Assembly (NCBI GenBank): GCA_005799495.1
Contig: SYGP01000022.1
Span: 1 to 42,810 of the forward strand
Direction of reading: 5' to 3'
DNA from: Planctomycetia bacterium
GTDB taxonomy: Bacteria; Planctomycetota; Phycisphaerae; Phycisphaerales; SM1A02
Length of the DNA: 42,810 bases
The first letter of the stretch is position 1, and each line of letters begins with the position of its first letter. The translations under genes and the position numbers were made by a program. The notes beneath the pieces were generated by a model that saw nothing but the letters and a program-made list of their open reading frames with translations, did no database searches and was not told the DNA's origin. Of this stretch, positions 1 through 7,899 are shown in pieces.

Positions 1-94
1 AGTTGGAACACGATCCAAGGGTTCCTCTCGCAGACGGGTATGCGTCTGCCGACGGAAGCGGAGTGGGAGTACGCATGCCGAGGAGGCACGACAA
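1..94 (+). repeat. Direct repeat, copy 1 (start of SUMF1-like domain)
   Basis: Bases 1-94 are identical to 1072-1165 (94 of 94) and similarity continues with scattered differences for roughly another 190 bases. The period is 1071 bases, i.e. 357 codons, so the unit is one SUMF1 domain plus one IPT/TIG domain in frame. Confidence 0.95.
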
Positions 95-1533
95 CGGCGT
101 TCCACGGCTGGCCAGCGAACCCAAGCGGGACGAACGATGACGGACGACTTGGGAACAATTGGTACGGCGCGAACTCAGGCAACCAAACCCACCCAGTGGG
201 CGGCAAGGAAGCCAACGGCTTCGGCCTGCACGACATGGGGGGGAATGTGAGGGAGTGGGTGAACGACTGGTACGGCGACTACAGCGCTGACGCGCAGACG
301 AACCCGCAGGGGCCGTCGTGGGGCTCGACCCGCGTGCTGCGCGGCGGCTCGTGGAACGGCGACACGAGCTTCGTGCGGTCCTCCTACCGCGGCTACTTCA
401 CGCCTGACACCTCGAGCAGCAACTTCGGGTTCCGCGTCTTGAGGGCCCCATACGAAGCACCAGCCGTCACTGCGGTATCGCCGGCAAGCGGTCCGCTGGC
501 CGGAGGGACGGCGATCACGATCACCGGGAAGTTCCTGTATGGCACGACTTCGGTGACCATCGGGGGCCAGCCAGCCACGGAAGTGCAGGTGGTCAACATG
601 ACCACGGTGACTGCCGTCATGACTGCCGTCACGCCGCCGGGGATCGCGGGCAGCGCGGATGTACTGATTCAATGCGAGAAGGGGACGGCGACGCTGTCGG
701 GCGGCTTCACCTACTTCGACGCGACAGTTCCCGCTTGGGCGACGCTGATCGAGACGCAGCCTGATCCAGCGGTCGTGTACGACGCGGCGCAGCGAGCGGC
801 GATCATCGCGACGGGCCTTGCCTGGCGAGTTCGCGACAAGGGGACAGGAATCGAGATGGTGCTGATCCCGCCTGGGACATTCCAAATGGGTGAGGCGGGC
901 TGGGCAACTCCCGTCCACCGAGTGACGCTGACGAACGCGTTCTACTTGGGTCGTTACGAGGTGACGCAAGCGCAGTGGCAGGCGAGGATGGGGAACAACC
1001 CGAGTTACTTCCAGAGCGCGAGTTCGCAGGTTCCCGCTGCGCAGGTGCCCAACCGCCCGGTCGAGCAAGTGAGTTGGAACACGATCCAAGGGTTCCTCTC
1101 GCAGACGGGTATGCGTCTGCCGACGGAAGCGGAGTGGGAGTACGCATGCCGAGGAGGCACGACAAAGGCGTACCACGGCTGGCCAGCGAACCCAAGCGGC
1201 ACGAACGATGACAACCAAGTTCGGAACATCGCTTGGAACATCGGCGCAGGCAGCCAAACCATCCCAGTGGGCGGCAAGGCAGCCAACGGCTTCGGCCTGC
1301 ACGACATGGGGGGGAATGTGAGGGAGTGGGTGAACGACTGGTACTCGGATAGTTACTACGCATCGAGCCCAGCGCAGAACCCGCAGGGGCCGTCGTCTGG
1401 CTCGGACCGCGTGCAGCGCGGCGGCTCGTGGTGGGACGGCAACACGTTCCACGTGCGTTCCTCCTACCGCAGCAGCCGCTCGCCTGACCACTCGAGCTAC
1501 GGCATCGGGTTCCGCGTCTTAAGGGCCCCCTGA
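1..1533 (+). CDS. Secreted SUMF1/FGE-like repeat protein with IPT/TIG module (5' end outside window)
   Basis: The reading frame is open from base 1, so the start lies upstream; 510 codons are visible before TGA at 1531. Order of modules: C-terminal part of a SUMF1-type (formylglycine-generating enzyme-like, C-type-lectin-fold) domain to about base 450, an IPT/TIG immunoglobulin-like domain at about 460-710 (VSPASGPLAGGTAITITG), a linker, then a complete second SUMF1-like domain from about 850 to the end. Both SUMF1 copies carry RLPTEAEWEYACRGGT, NVREWVNDWY, RGGSW and GFRVLR. True formylglycine-generating enzymes have two cysteines just after the RGGSW-like motif; here those positions are not cysteine, so catalysis of sulfatase maturation is unlikely and a binding or structural role is inferred. 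The gene has an internal direct repeat with a 1071-base period. Family assignment is firm, function unknown. Confidence 0.85.
   Translation, partial: SWNTIQGFLSQTGMRLPTEAEWEYACRGGTTTAFHGWPANPSGTNDDGRLGNNWYGANSGNQTHPVGGKEANGFGLHDMGGNVREWVNDWYGDYSADAQTNPQGPSWGSTRVLRGGSWNGDTSFVRSSYRGYFTPDTSSSNFGFRVLRAPYEAPAVTAVSPASGPLAGGTAITITGKFLYGTTSVTIGGQPATEVQVVNMTTVTAVMTAVTPPGIAGSADVLIQCEKGTATLSGGFTYFDATVPAWATLIETQPDPAVVYDAAQRAAIIATGLAWRVRDKGTGIEMVLIPPGTFQMGEAGWATPVHRVTLTNAFYLGRYEVTQAQWQARMGNNPSYFQSASSQVPAAQVPNRPVEQVSWNTIQGFLSQTGMRLPTEAEWEYACRGGTTKAYHGWPANPSGTNDDNQVRNIAWNIGAGSQTIPVGGKAANGFGLHDMGGNVREWVNDWYSDSYYASSPAQNPQGPSSGSDRVQRGGSWWDGNTFHVRSSYRSSRSPDHSSYGIGFRVLRAP
1072..1165 (+). repeat. Direct repeat, copy 2 (start of SUMF1-like domain)
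   Basis: Exact copy of bases 1-94; the first difference comes at 1166 (A instead of C at 95). Near-identity at the DNA level indicates recent duplication or gene conversion between the domains of this one gene. Confidence 0.95.
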
Positions 1534-1534
1534 A

Positions 1535-1590
1535 TTCCCTTTCCACTTTTTCCTCTTCCATTCACGCTCTCTTTTCTTTTCTTTTTTTCC
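1535..1590 (+). other. Polypyrimidine tract after the SUMF1-repeat gene
   Basis: Fifty-six bases with only four purines, ending in a run of seven T, directly after the stop codon at 1533, in DNA that is otherwise strongly GC-rich. It could mark transcription termination for the + strand gene, although no stable hairpin precedes the T runs. A small inverted repeat (CCGCGA, 3-base loop, TCGCGG) follows at 1620-1634. The rest of the 214-base gap to the next gene shows nothing I can name. Confidence 0.5.
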
Positions 1591-1747
1591 GAGGACCAAC
1601 CTGATTTCCACGGGCCACCCCGCGATTGTCGCGGCGTGACCGAAGCACACTCGCGGCGCGCGGGTCCTGCCGCTGCCCAAGCGGTCGATATGCGATCGAA
1701 CGCCCTCGCCCAACCCGCGATCCGCGTTCAGCCCGACGAACTGCCGT

Positions 1748-2851
1748 TCAGCGGTCGATGCCGACTTGCACGATCCTGCGCCCACGAATGTGTTCGTTGC
1801 CGAGTTGCCCGCAGGCAGCCATCGCACTGCGCCCCTTGGTTCGGCGGCGCTTGGTGAACTGGCCGTTGGCGATGGCGCGCGCGACGAATGCGTCGATCGT
1901 GGCTTCGTCGGGCGCGGGCCATGGGCTGTTGCGGCGGGGGTTGTAGGGGATCACATTCAGGCTGCAGCGGATGCCGCGCAGGAAGGTGCACACGGCGTCG
2001 GCGTGCTCGGGCAGGTCGTTCACGCCTGGGATCAGGACATATTCCGCGCAGAGCGCGCTCGTCGGGCGCTTGGGGAATGCGGTCATTGCCGCGCGCAGTT
2101 GCGCGAGCGGCTCGGCGCGATTGATCGGCATGATGGCGCTGCGGATCTCGTCGTTCGGGGCGTTGAGGCTGATGGCGAGTCCGACGCGGCGGAAGCCGGG
2201 CTGTTGGATGAAGTCGCCAAGTCGGCGGATGCCGTCGGTGCGGCCGACGGTGCTGATGGTGACGCGCGAGCAGCCGATGGCGGGGCCGTTCATGTCGCAG
2301 AGGATGCGGATGGATTGCAGGACGGCATCGAGGTTGTCCATGGGTTCGCCCATGCCCATGAAGACGATGTTGGCAATGTCGAAGTGGCCGTGCTCGGGTG
2401 GGGTTTCGTCGGTGAATGGGTTGGTGACGAGAAAGCGCGCGACATGGAGTTGCTGGACGATCTCGCGCACGGTGAGGCTGCGAAGCAGTCCCATTTGCGC
2501 GGTTTCACAGAACTGGCAGCCCATGGCGCAGCCGACTTGGCTGCTGACGCAGAGGGTGCGGCTGAAGCGGCCGCCGCGGTGCGGCATCGGGATGATGACG
2601 CTCTCGGTTTCGAGCTGGTCGTGCAGTTGGATGAGGAACTTCGCGGTGCGGTCGTCGGTGTGGGTGCGCGCGGGCGGTGGCGGTGGCGGGGCCATCCAGG
2701 GCTGCCAGATGCCGCGGCGGTGGACGGCGCGGTAGGCGTCGAGCGCGTCGTCGCGGCTTCGTCCGTGGGTGCGCGCGGCGGCGACGAACTCGGCGCTCGT
2801 GAGCGCGAGCGGATCGGGTGAGGCGTCGGCTGCCGTGGGAGGGGGCGACAC
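1748..2851 (-). CDS. rlmN: RlmN/Cfr-family radical SAM rRNA methyltransferase
   Basis: A 367-residue protein, close to the usual RlmN length. A short N-terminal helical domain is followed by a proline run (about residues 54-60) and the radical SAM core with CAMGCQFC (C108, C112, C115 as iron-sulfur ligands), the glycine-rich FMGMGEP, and a C-terminal AACGQL whose C347 matches the methyl-carrying cysteine of RlmN. The family methylates C2 (RlmN) or C8 (Cfr) of A2503 in 23S rRNA, and RlmN also acts on tRNA. CETAQMG after the cluster motif differs from the more common CSTG form, so it may be an RlmN-like side branch. The GTG start at 2851 is supported by a TACGAT hexamer eight bases upstream. 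It is divergent from the ferredoxin gene. Confidence 0.88.
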   Translation of the reverse strand: MSPPPTAADASPDPLALTSAEFVAAARTHGRSRDDALDAYRAVHRRGIWQPWMAPPPPPPARTHTDDRTAKFLIQLHDQLETESVIIPMPHRGGRFSRTLCVSSQVGCAMGCQFCETAQMGLLRSLTVREIVQQLHVARFLVTNPFTDETPPEHGHFDIANIVFMGMGEPMDNLDAVLQSIRILCDMNGPAIGCSRVTISTVGRTDGIRRLGDFIQQPGFRRVGLAISLNAPNDEIRSAIMPINRAEPLAQLRAAMTAFPKRPTSALCAEYVLIPGVNDLPEHADAVCTFLRGIRCSLNVIPYNPRRNSPWPAPDEATIDAFVARAIANGQFTKRRRTKGRSAMAACGQLGNEHIRGRRIVQVGIDR

Positions 2852-2859
2852 GGTGGGCG

Positions 2860-2865
2860 ATCGTA
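2860..2865 (-). promoter_or_regulatory. Probable -10 element (TACGAT) for rlmN
   Basis: Reads TACGAT on the minus strand, eight bases before the GTG at 2851. No TTGNNN is at proper distance. A short or absent 5' leader is inferred. Confidence 0.5.
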
Positions 2866-2877
2866 ATGGAAGGGCTC

Positions 2878-2883
2878 TACACT
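2878..2883 (+). promoter_or_regulatory. Probable -10 element (TACACT) for the ferredoxin operon
   Basis: TACACT followed by six bases and then ATG at 2890. The same arrangement, with the same hexamer and spacing, precedes the sigma-54 regulator at 26796. It implies a leaderless mRNA and favours the start at 2890 over the in-frame ATG at 2866. Confidence 0.55.
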
Positions 2884-2889
2884 TTCGCC

Positions 2890-3288
2890 ATGCATTTGAA
2901 GCGCGATGGGCATGAGCATGGGCCGCCGATTGTTCCAGTGAAGTTCATCCTGGAGGACGCTGCTGGGCTGACGGGCACGGACCGTACGGAATGGGAACTG
3001 ATGGGCGGCGAGGGGGAGTCGCTGCTGGAGATCGCCATCGATCACGGGATCAACATTGAGCATGCGTGCGGCGGCGTCTGCGCGTGCTCGACCTGTCATG
3101 TGTATGTCGAGCAGGGGATGGAGCACTTGACCGAGTCGACCGAGCCAGAAGAGGATCGTGTGGAGGAGGCGCCTGGGATTCAACGCAACAGTCGGCTGTC
3201 GTGTCAGTGCGAACTGCGCGGCAAGGGGCCAGTGGTGGTGCGCGTGCCAGCCTGGAACCGAAATGCGGTGAAGGAAATCCCGCATTGA
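2890..3288 (+). CDS. fdx: ISC-type 2Fe-2S ferredoxin (adrenodoxin family)
   Basis: 132 residues from the ATG at 2890. The cluster motif is CGGVCACSTC with ligands at C60, C66 and C69 and the fourth at C105 in RLSCQC. This matches Escherichia coli Fdx of the iron-sulfur assembly system, including the extra cysteine between the first two ligands (C64). The protein is cytoplasmic, a one-electron carrier. No other isc genes are nearby, so its partner is not known from context. It is the first gene of a packed operon: its TGA overlaps the TTG start of the nitrilase gene. An alternative start at 2866 would add eight residues. Confidence 0.88.
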   Translation: MHLKRDGHEHGPPIVPVKFILEDAAGLTGTDRTEWELMGGEGESLLEIAIDHGINIEHACGGVCACSTCHVYVEQGMEHLTESTEPEEDRVEEAPGIQRNSRLSCQCELRGKGPVVVRVPAWNRNAVKEIPH

Positions 3289-4340
3289 CGGCGGCGGATG
3301 AGGGCGAGGCGGTAGCGCGATACCACGCTGCTGCGGTGCAGACGGCGTTCGAGTGCCCGCGCGATCGCGGCGAGATCGGCGTTCGCGTGGACCGCATGTG
3401 CACGCTCGTCGAGCAGACGGTGGGCGGCTACGAACCGTTCTTCGATGTGCGGCTGTTTGCGTTCCCGGAGTTCGTGATGGCTGCGCCTGCGTATGGAACG
3501 GTCGGCGAACTGCGCGACCGCTTGGCGCTGCCGCTTGAGAACGAGCACATCGATCGGCTCGCGCGGTTGTGCGCGAAGCTGGGTGTGTTCATCCAGTGCG
3601 GGACATTCATCGAGCAGTGCGCGCAGGAGCGTGATGTGCTGTTCAACACGAGCGTGCTGTGTGGGCCGACGGGCGTGCTGTCGGTGTACCGCAAGGTGAA
3701 TCCGTGGATTCCGTGGGAGGTGCATGCGTCGCCGCATGACCGTGGTGCATCGCCGGCGGAGTGCTTTCCTGTGGCGCACACGGAGATCGGTTCGATTGGC
3801 TGCGCCATCTGTTACGACTGGCTGTTTCCCGAGTCGATCCGTCAGTTGGCGTTCCATGGTGCAGAAGTGGCGGTGCGGGTGAGCGCGTACATGGATCCGT
3901 GGGGTGCGACGCCGCCGATGGATTGGTGGACGCTCTTCAACCGAGCGCGCGCCGCGGAAAACACGCTGTTTGTCGTGGCGGCGAATCAGGGGGCGCACCT
4001 GTCGCAGTATCCGCCGTTTTCCTGGCCAGGCGGGTCGATGGTCGTTGACTTCGACGGCCGCATCCTTGCGCAGGCGGACCCGGGGCCGGGTGAGAAGGTG
4101 GTGGTTGCGCCCGTGGACATCGCGGCGCTGCGCGCGGAGCGTGCGCGGCGGCGCGGTCATGACATGCGCGCTCACCTGCGCAGCGAGGCGTACGACTATG
4201 CGCGCGAAGGGGTGATGCCGCCTGCGGCTGGTGCGCCGATCGACATGGCGTCGCTCGAGGCGCGGATTGCACAGGGGCGCGCGCGGAGTGAGGCGTTTCG
4301 CGCGGCGCGAGGTGCTGCACCCGAGGTGGACGGCACGTGA
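3285..4340 (+). CDS. Nitrilase-superfamily carbon-nitrogen hydrolase
   Basis: 351 residues if translation starts at the TTG at 3285, which overlaps the ferredoxin stop and has AAGGAA at 3271-3276 as a well-placed ribosome binding site. The superfamily triad is visible: E62 (FAFPEF), K137 (VYRKVNPW) and C176 (AICYDW). The superfamily hydrolyses nitriles, amides or carbamoyl groups in the cytoplasm; the sequence does not let me choose among nitrilase, aliphatic amidase or N-carbamoyl amidohydrolase. No signal peptide is seen. Its stop overlaps the GTG start of the following lipoprotein (GTGA), so the two are translationally coupled. Why a cytoplasmic amidase is coupled to an exported protein is unclear. 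Confidence 0.85.
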   Translation: MTAADEGEAVARYHAAAVQTAFECPRDRGEIGVRVDRMCTLVEQTVGGYEPFFDVRLFAFPEFVMAAPAYGTVGELRDRLALPLENEHIDRLARLCAKLGVFIQCGTFIEQCAQERDVLFNTSVLCGPTGVLSVYRKVNPWIPWEVHASPHDRGASPAECFPVAHTEIGSIGCAICYDWLFPESIRQLAFHGAEVAVRVSAYMDPWGATPPMDWWTLFNRARAAENTLFVVAANQGAHLSQYPPFSWPGGSMVVDFDGRILAQADPGPGEKVVVAPVDIAALRAERARRRGHDMRAHLRSEAYDYAREGVMPPAAGAPIDMASLEARIAQGRARSEAFRAARGAAPEVDGT

Positions 4341-7300
4341 AGTTGTCGCGCCGCCTTGCCGTCGTGCTGCTGTTCGCGCTGGCGTTGCCGCTGATCGCAT
4401 CGTGCGGCGGCGGTGGAGCCGCTGCGGAGCGTGAGGTGCCGGCTGATGCGCTTGCGGCCGCGACCGAGGGCGCTGCAGCGATGGGGCAGTTCGACTTCGC
4501 CGCGGCGGAGCGCTCGTTTGCTGCGGCGCGCGAGAAGGATCCGCAGTGGCGCGATGCGCAGCTCGATGAGGCGATTGCGATCCTGAACCAGTCCGCGGAA
4601 GGGGCGCAGGAGCGCGCGCTCGCCCTGTTGCAGCCGCTTGCTTCGGATCCTGGTGTGGGCGTGCGTGCCGCGTACTGCATGGGACTTGCGTACCTGTTCC
4701 TTGGTGATCCCGCGTCTGCGCTGCCGCAGTTCCGCCGCGCTGCGGAGGCGGTTCCAGACGACCCGCATGCCGCGTACTACATGGGCCAGTCGCTTGAACT
4801 GACGGGCGAGTGGAAGGCGGCGCTGCCCTGGTATCGGCGCGCGTCTGAACTGGATCCGTACCTGCGCAGTGCGGTGCTTGGTGTGCAGCGTGTGCTTGCG
4901 CGCGAGGGAGATGCGGCGGCTTCGGAGGAAGCGCTGAAGCTGTTCGACGCGCTCGCGCAGAACCCGCGGTCGACGCTCGCCGAGTTCAAGTACACGCGAA
5001 TGGGACAGCTCGGCGAGATCGTGCTGCCGTCGGCCGAAGATGTGGTGCAGCCGCGTTCGGGTGAGCTGTTCGGGCCGAGCGTTCCCCTGAAGGTGAACAA
5101 CTGGCCCGCCGGCTGCACGCCTGACGCGTTCATTGCCGCGGTGGACATCGATGCCGATGGGTGGACGGATGTGGTGTGGTCGGCCGTACTGGATGTCCCC
5201 GCGAGAAAGGCGATTCAGTTGCCCGCTCCGACGCATGTTGTGGTGGTTCTTCGGAATCAGGGGGGAGGTGAGGGACCGGATGCCACCTTCGATGCGCGCA
5301 CCGTGTCAGACCTCGAGCCGATCGCCGCGAGCGGCTCCTATGCCAGCCACTGGGGTGACTTCAACAACGATGGCAGGATTGATGTGGTCCTGCCTTCGAC
5401 GAAGAGCGGCGTGATCATGCTGCTGCAGAACGCCGCCGGTGTTTTCGAGGATGCCAAGGTGGACATCGGTGGGAGGGATGTGTCGATCCTGAGCGGTCTG
5501 GCAGACCTTGATCACGACGGCGACCTTGACATCATGGCGAGCGAGCGCGCTCCCCCAGCGGCGGGGCAAACGGCGAGCGACATGTTTCGTCCCGTGATCA
5601 TTTACAACCGTCTCGATGCGGGCTGGGAAGTTGTTCAGCTGCCGGTGAATCCAGCGAAGTACTGGTGGCAACTCGTGGCAGCGGATGTCGATGGCGATGG
5701 AGACAGTGACATCATCGCAAGTGCCGCGCGGTTTCAGATAGGGTCTGTCTGCGTGCTTCTCAATGAGCGGCTGTGGAAGTGGACGAACGAAGTGAAGCGA
5801 TATGCGCCGCTCACCCAGACGCCGCTGCAGTCGATGGTCGCGTTCGAGCGGGCGGATGACGGCGTGCCGTTGCTTGCCGGATTGAAGCACCGCGGAGGTT
5901 CGTCGAGTCCCGATGCTGATCTGCAGGTGTGGGCGTTTGAGCGTGATGGGGTTCGCCTGGTGCGGTCATCGCACTTTGGGATCGGAGGTGCCGTCGTCGT
6001 GGCGGACTTCGCCGGCTCTGGACAGCCGTTGATCGGCGTGATGGGTTCCTATCAGGGTGGGCTGTTTGGTCGCTGGATGCCTCTCGATGACTCGATGATG
6101 CTCGCCGACTCGGACGGGAACTGGGTGGGGGACTTGCCGCTGAACTCGAAGAATCGGTATCAAGGCCCGACTCCCGCGATCATCCCGCAGCACGGTGTTG
6201 TGATGTTCGAACAGGATGCCCTTGCCATTCGTGTGGGCGGCCCGGGTCGAATGCCGCTTGCAACGCTGTCCTTCCGTGGGCGGATCGATCCCGCGCAGCA
6301 GATGCGATCGAACGCCAGCGGCATCGGTACGCGCGCGGTGGCGCGCGTGGCGGGCGGATGGGTCGCAGCGGGACCGTCGAAGTGGCACTCTGGACTCGCG
6401 TCCGTGCCGACGCCAGCCATCATCGGGCTTGGTTCAGCGCCGCATGCGGATTTCGTGCGGATCGATTGGTCCGATGGCGTTCTGCAGACGGAGCCGAAGT
6501 TCGCGGCTGGTGCGCACACCATCGTGGAAACCCAGCGGCAGATTTCGAGTTGCCCAGTGATCTTCGCCTGGGATGGCAGTCGGATGCGCTTCGTGACGGA
6601 TTGTCTGGGTGTTGGCGGGCGTGGATACCTGGCGTCGGTGCAGCGCGGCGCGAGCGGTGATTTGGAGCCGGTGTACGCGCCGCCGCGACCGCAGGAGCGC
6701 GTGGCGTTGCCGTCGGACGCGCTGGCGGTGCGCGATGGACGCTTCGTGCTGTCGCTGGCAGAGCCGATGGAAGAGATGACCGCGCTCGATGCTGCTGCGC
6801 TGCACTTTGTCGATCTGCCCGATGGTTGGCGGATGGCACTCGATGAACGCATGGGGATCACGGATCCGCAGCCCACGGGCCGTGTGCTTGCCTATCGGCA
6901 CAGTGCGAAGCCTGTTCGCTGCGAGGCGCGCTTCGGCGCGTCGGAGGACTCTGCGGCGCGCTTGGATCAGACCGAACAGATTGCTCGGATCGACGGCGTT
7001 GCAGCGGATCCAGGCGCGATCGATCCGCGCTTCATCGGTCGGACGCGCGAGCCGTTCACGCTGCAGTTCGATTTCAGCTGCGAGCTTGCGGGGGGCGTTC
7101 CTGGCGCGGAGCCGGTGCTGCTGCTCGATGGCTGGGTCGAATACCCGTACTGCCAGACCAACTTCGCCATGTGGCAGGCGAACGCGCCGCTCGCTGCGCC
7201 AACCTTTGAGGCGCTCGACCCAGAGCGCGGCGAGTGGGTGACGGTCGTTGCGCAGTACGGCTACCCCGCTGGCATGCCGCGGCAGGCTGCGTTCCCGCTG

Positions 7301-7864
7301 CCGATCGATCGCCTGCCGCGCGGCGCGCGGTCGCTGCGGATGAGCACGAATCACGAGTTGTATGTGGATGCGGTCGAGCTGGCTTGGGTGGAACCCTGTC
7401 CGCAGATGCGCGAGTACGCGGCGCCGTTGTCCGCTGCACGGGTGCGCGACTGCGGCTTTGCGCAGCGTTTGCCGACGACGCAGCGGCGACCCGAGTACGA
7501 CTGGCAGCGCCGTGTTCCGCTGTGGGATTGCCGAAAGCAGCTCGGCTGGTACACGGCGATTGGGGTCGACTGCGCGCCACTCTTGGGAGCGGTCGATGAT
7601 GCGGTGGCGATCTTTGGTGCAGGCGAGGAAGTCGAGTTGTCGTTCGATGCATCGATCCCGCGCTGCGATACGGGGTTCAGCCGCTTCGCGTTTCTGGAGG
7701 TGAACGGCTGGTGCAAGGACATGGACTTCTTGACCGCGGACGGACAGACGATCGATCCGCTGCCGCGCAGTGGCGCGGGTGGTGGCGCAGGAGCAGCATC
7801 GGCTGACGCCAACCGCGAGTCGCTGCACCGCCGATTCAATACGCGGTACGAAGGCGGCAGATAG
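4337..7864 (+). CDS. TPR and FG-GAP/VCBS repeat lipoprotein with Cys-rich C-terminal domain
   Basis: 1175 residues. A lipoprotein signal peptide ends in LIASC (lipid-attached cysteine about residue 23), so it is exported and membrane-anchored. Residues about 35-220 hold tetratricopeptide repeats. Residues about 255-650 hold FG-GAP propeller repeats with calcium-type motifs such as DIDADGWTD, DFNNDGRID, DLDHDGDLD and DVDGDGDSD. The last 440 residues, starting near CPVIFAWDG (C739) and FVTDCLG, contain about eleven cysteines, consistent with disulfides in an oxidising compartment. From memory, a similar CPxxxxWDGxxxxFVTD motif occurs in other TPR/ASPIC-type proteins, but the domain has no function I know. 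GTG start at 4337 overlaps the nitrilase stop; the cytochrome gene follows after 35 bases. Confidence 0.8.
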   Translation: MKLSRRLAVVLLFALALPLIASCGGGGAAAEREVPADALAAATEGAAAMGQFDFAAAERSFAAAREKDPQWRDAQLDEAIAILNQSAEGAQERALALLQPLASDPGVGVRAAYCMGLAYLFLGDPASALPQFRRAAEAVPDDPHAAYYMGQSLELTGEWKAALPWYRRASELDPYLRSAVLGVQRVLAREGDAAASEEALKLFDALAQNPRSTLAEFKYTRMGQLGEIVLPSAEDVVQPRSGELFGPSVPLKVNNWPAGCTPDAFIAAVDIDADGWTDVVWSAVLDVPARKAIQLPAPTHVVVVLRNQGGGEGPDATFDARTVSDLEPIAASGSYASHWGDFNNDGRIDVVLPSTKSGVIMLLQNAAGVFEDAKVDIGGRDVSILSGLADLDHDGDLDIMASERAPPAAGQTASDMFRPVIIYNRLDAGWEVVQLPVNPAKYWWQLVAADVDGDGDSDIIASAARFQIGSVCVLLNERLWKWTNEVKRYAPLTQTPLQSMVAFERADDGVPLLAGLKHRGGSSSPDADLQVWAFERDGVRLVRSSHFGIGGAVVVADFAGSGQPLIGVMGSYQGGLFGRWMPLDDSMMLADSDGNWVGDLPLNSKNRYQGPTPAIIPQHGVVMFEQDALAIRVGGPGRMPLATLSFRGRIDPAQQMRSNASGIGTRAVARVAGGWVAAGPSKWHSGLASVPTPAIIGLGSAPHADFVRIDWSDGVLQTEPKFAAGAHTIVETQRQISSCPVIFAWDGSRMRFVTDCLGVGGRGYLASVQRGASGDLEPVYAPPRPQERVALPSDALAVRDGRFVLSLAEPMEEMTALDAAALHFVDLPDGWRMALDERMGITDPQPTGRVLAYRHSAKPVRCEARFGASEDSAARLDQTEQIARIDGVAADPGAIDPRFIGRTREPFTLQFDFSCELAGGVPGAEPVLLLDGWVEYPYCQTNFAMWQANAPLAAPTFEALDPERGEWVTVVAQYGYPAGMPRQAAFPLPIDRLPRGARSLRMSTNHELYVDAVELAWVEPCPQMREYAAPLSAARVRDCGFAQRLPTTQRRPEYDWQRRVPLWDCRKQLGWYTAIGVDCAPLLGAVDDAVAIFGAGEEVELSFDASIPRCDTGFSRFAFLEVNGWCKDMDFLTADGQTIDPLPRSGAGGGAGAASADANRESLHRRFNTRYEGGR

Positions 7865-7886
7865 CGGATTCCTGATCGTTGGCGCG

Positions 7887-7892
7887 TACCAT
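7887..7892 (+). promoter_or_regulatory. Possible internal -10 element (TACCAT) for the cytochrome gene
   Basis: TACCAT lies seven bases before the ATG at 7900, which suggests a second, leaderless start of transcription inside the operon. It supports ATG 7900 over the in-frame TTG at 7879. No -35 was recognised. Confidence 0.4.
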
Positions 7893-7899
7893 TTCGCCG

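Noticed and set aside
1-1165. CRISPR or transposon repeats
   Set aside because: There are only two copies 1071 bases apart, both inside one reading frame and both encoding the same protein domain.
1-1533. Active formylglycine-generating enzyme for sulfatases
   Set aside because: The paired cysteines after the RGGSW-like motif that are needed for catalysis are missing in both copies and no sulfatase gene is close.
2890-3288. Start of an isc iron-sulfur assembly operon
   Set aside because: Only the ferredoxin is present; iscS, iscU, hscA and hscB are absent and the next gene is a nitrilase-family hydrolase.
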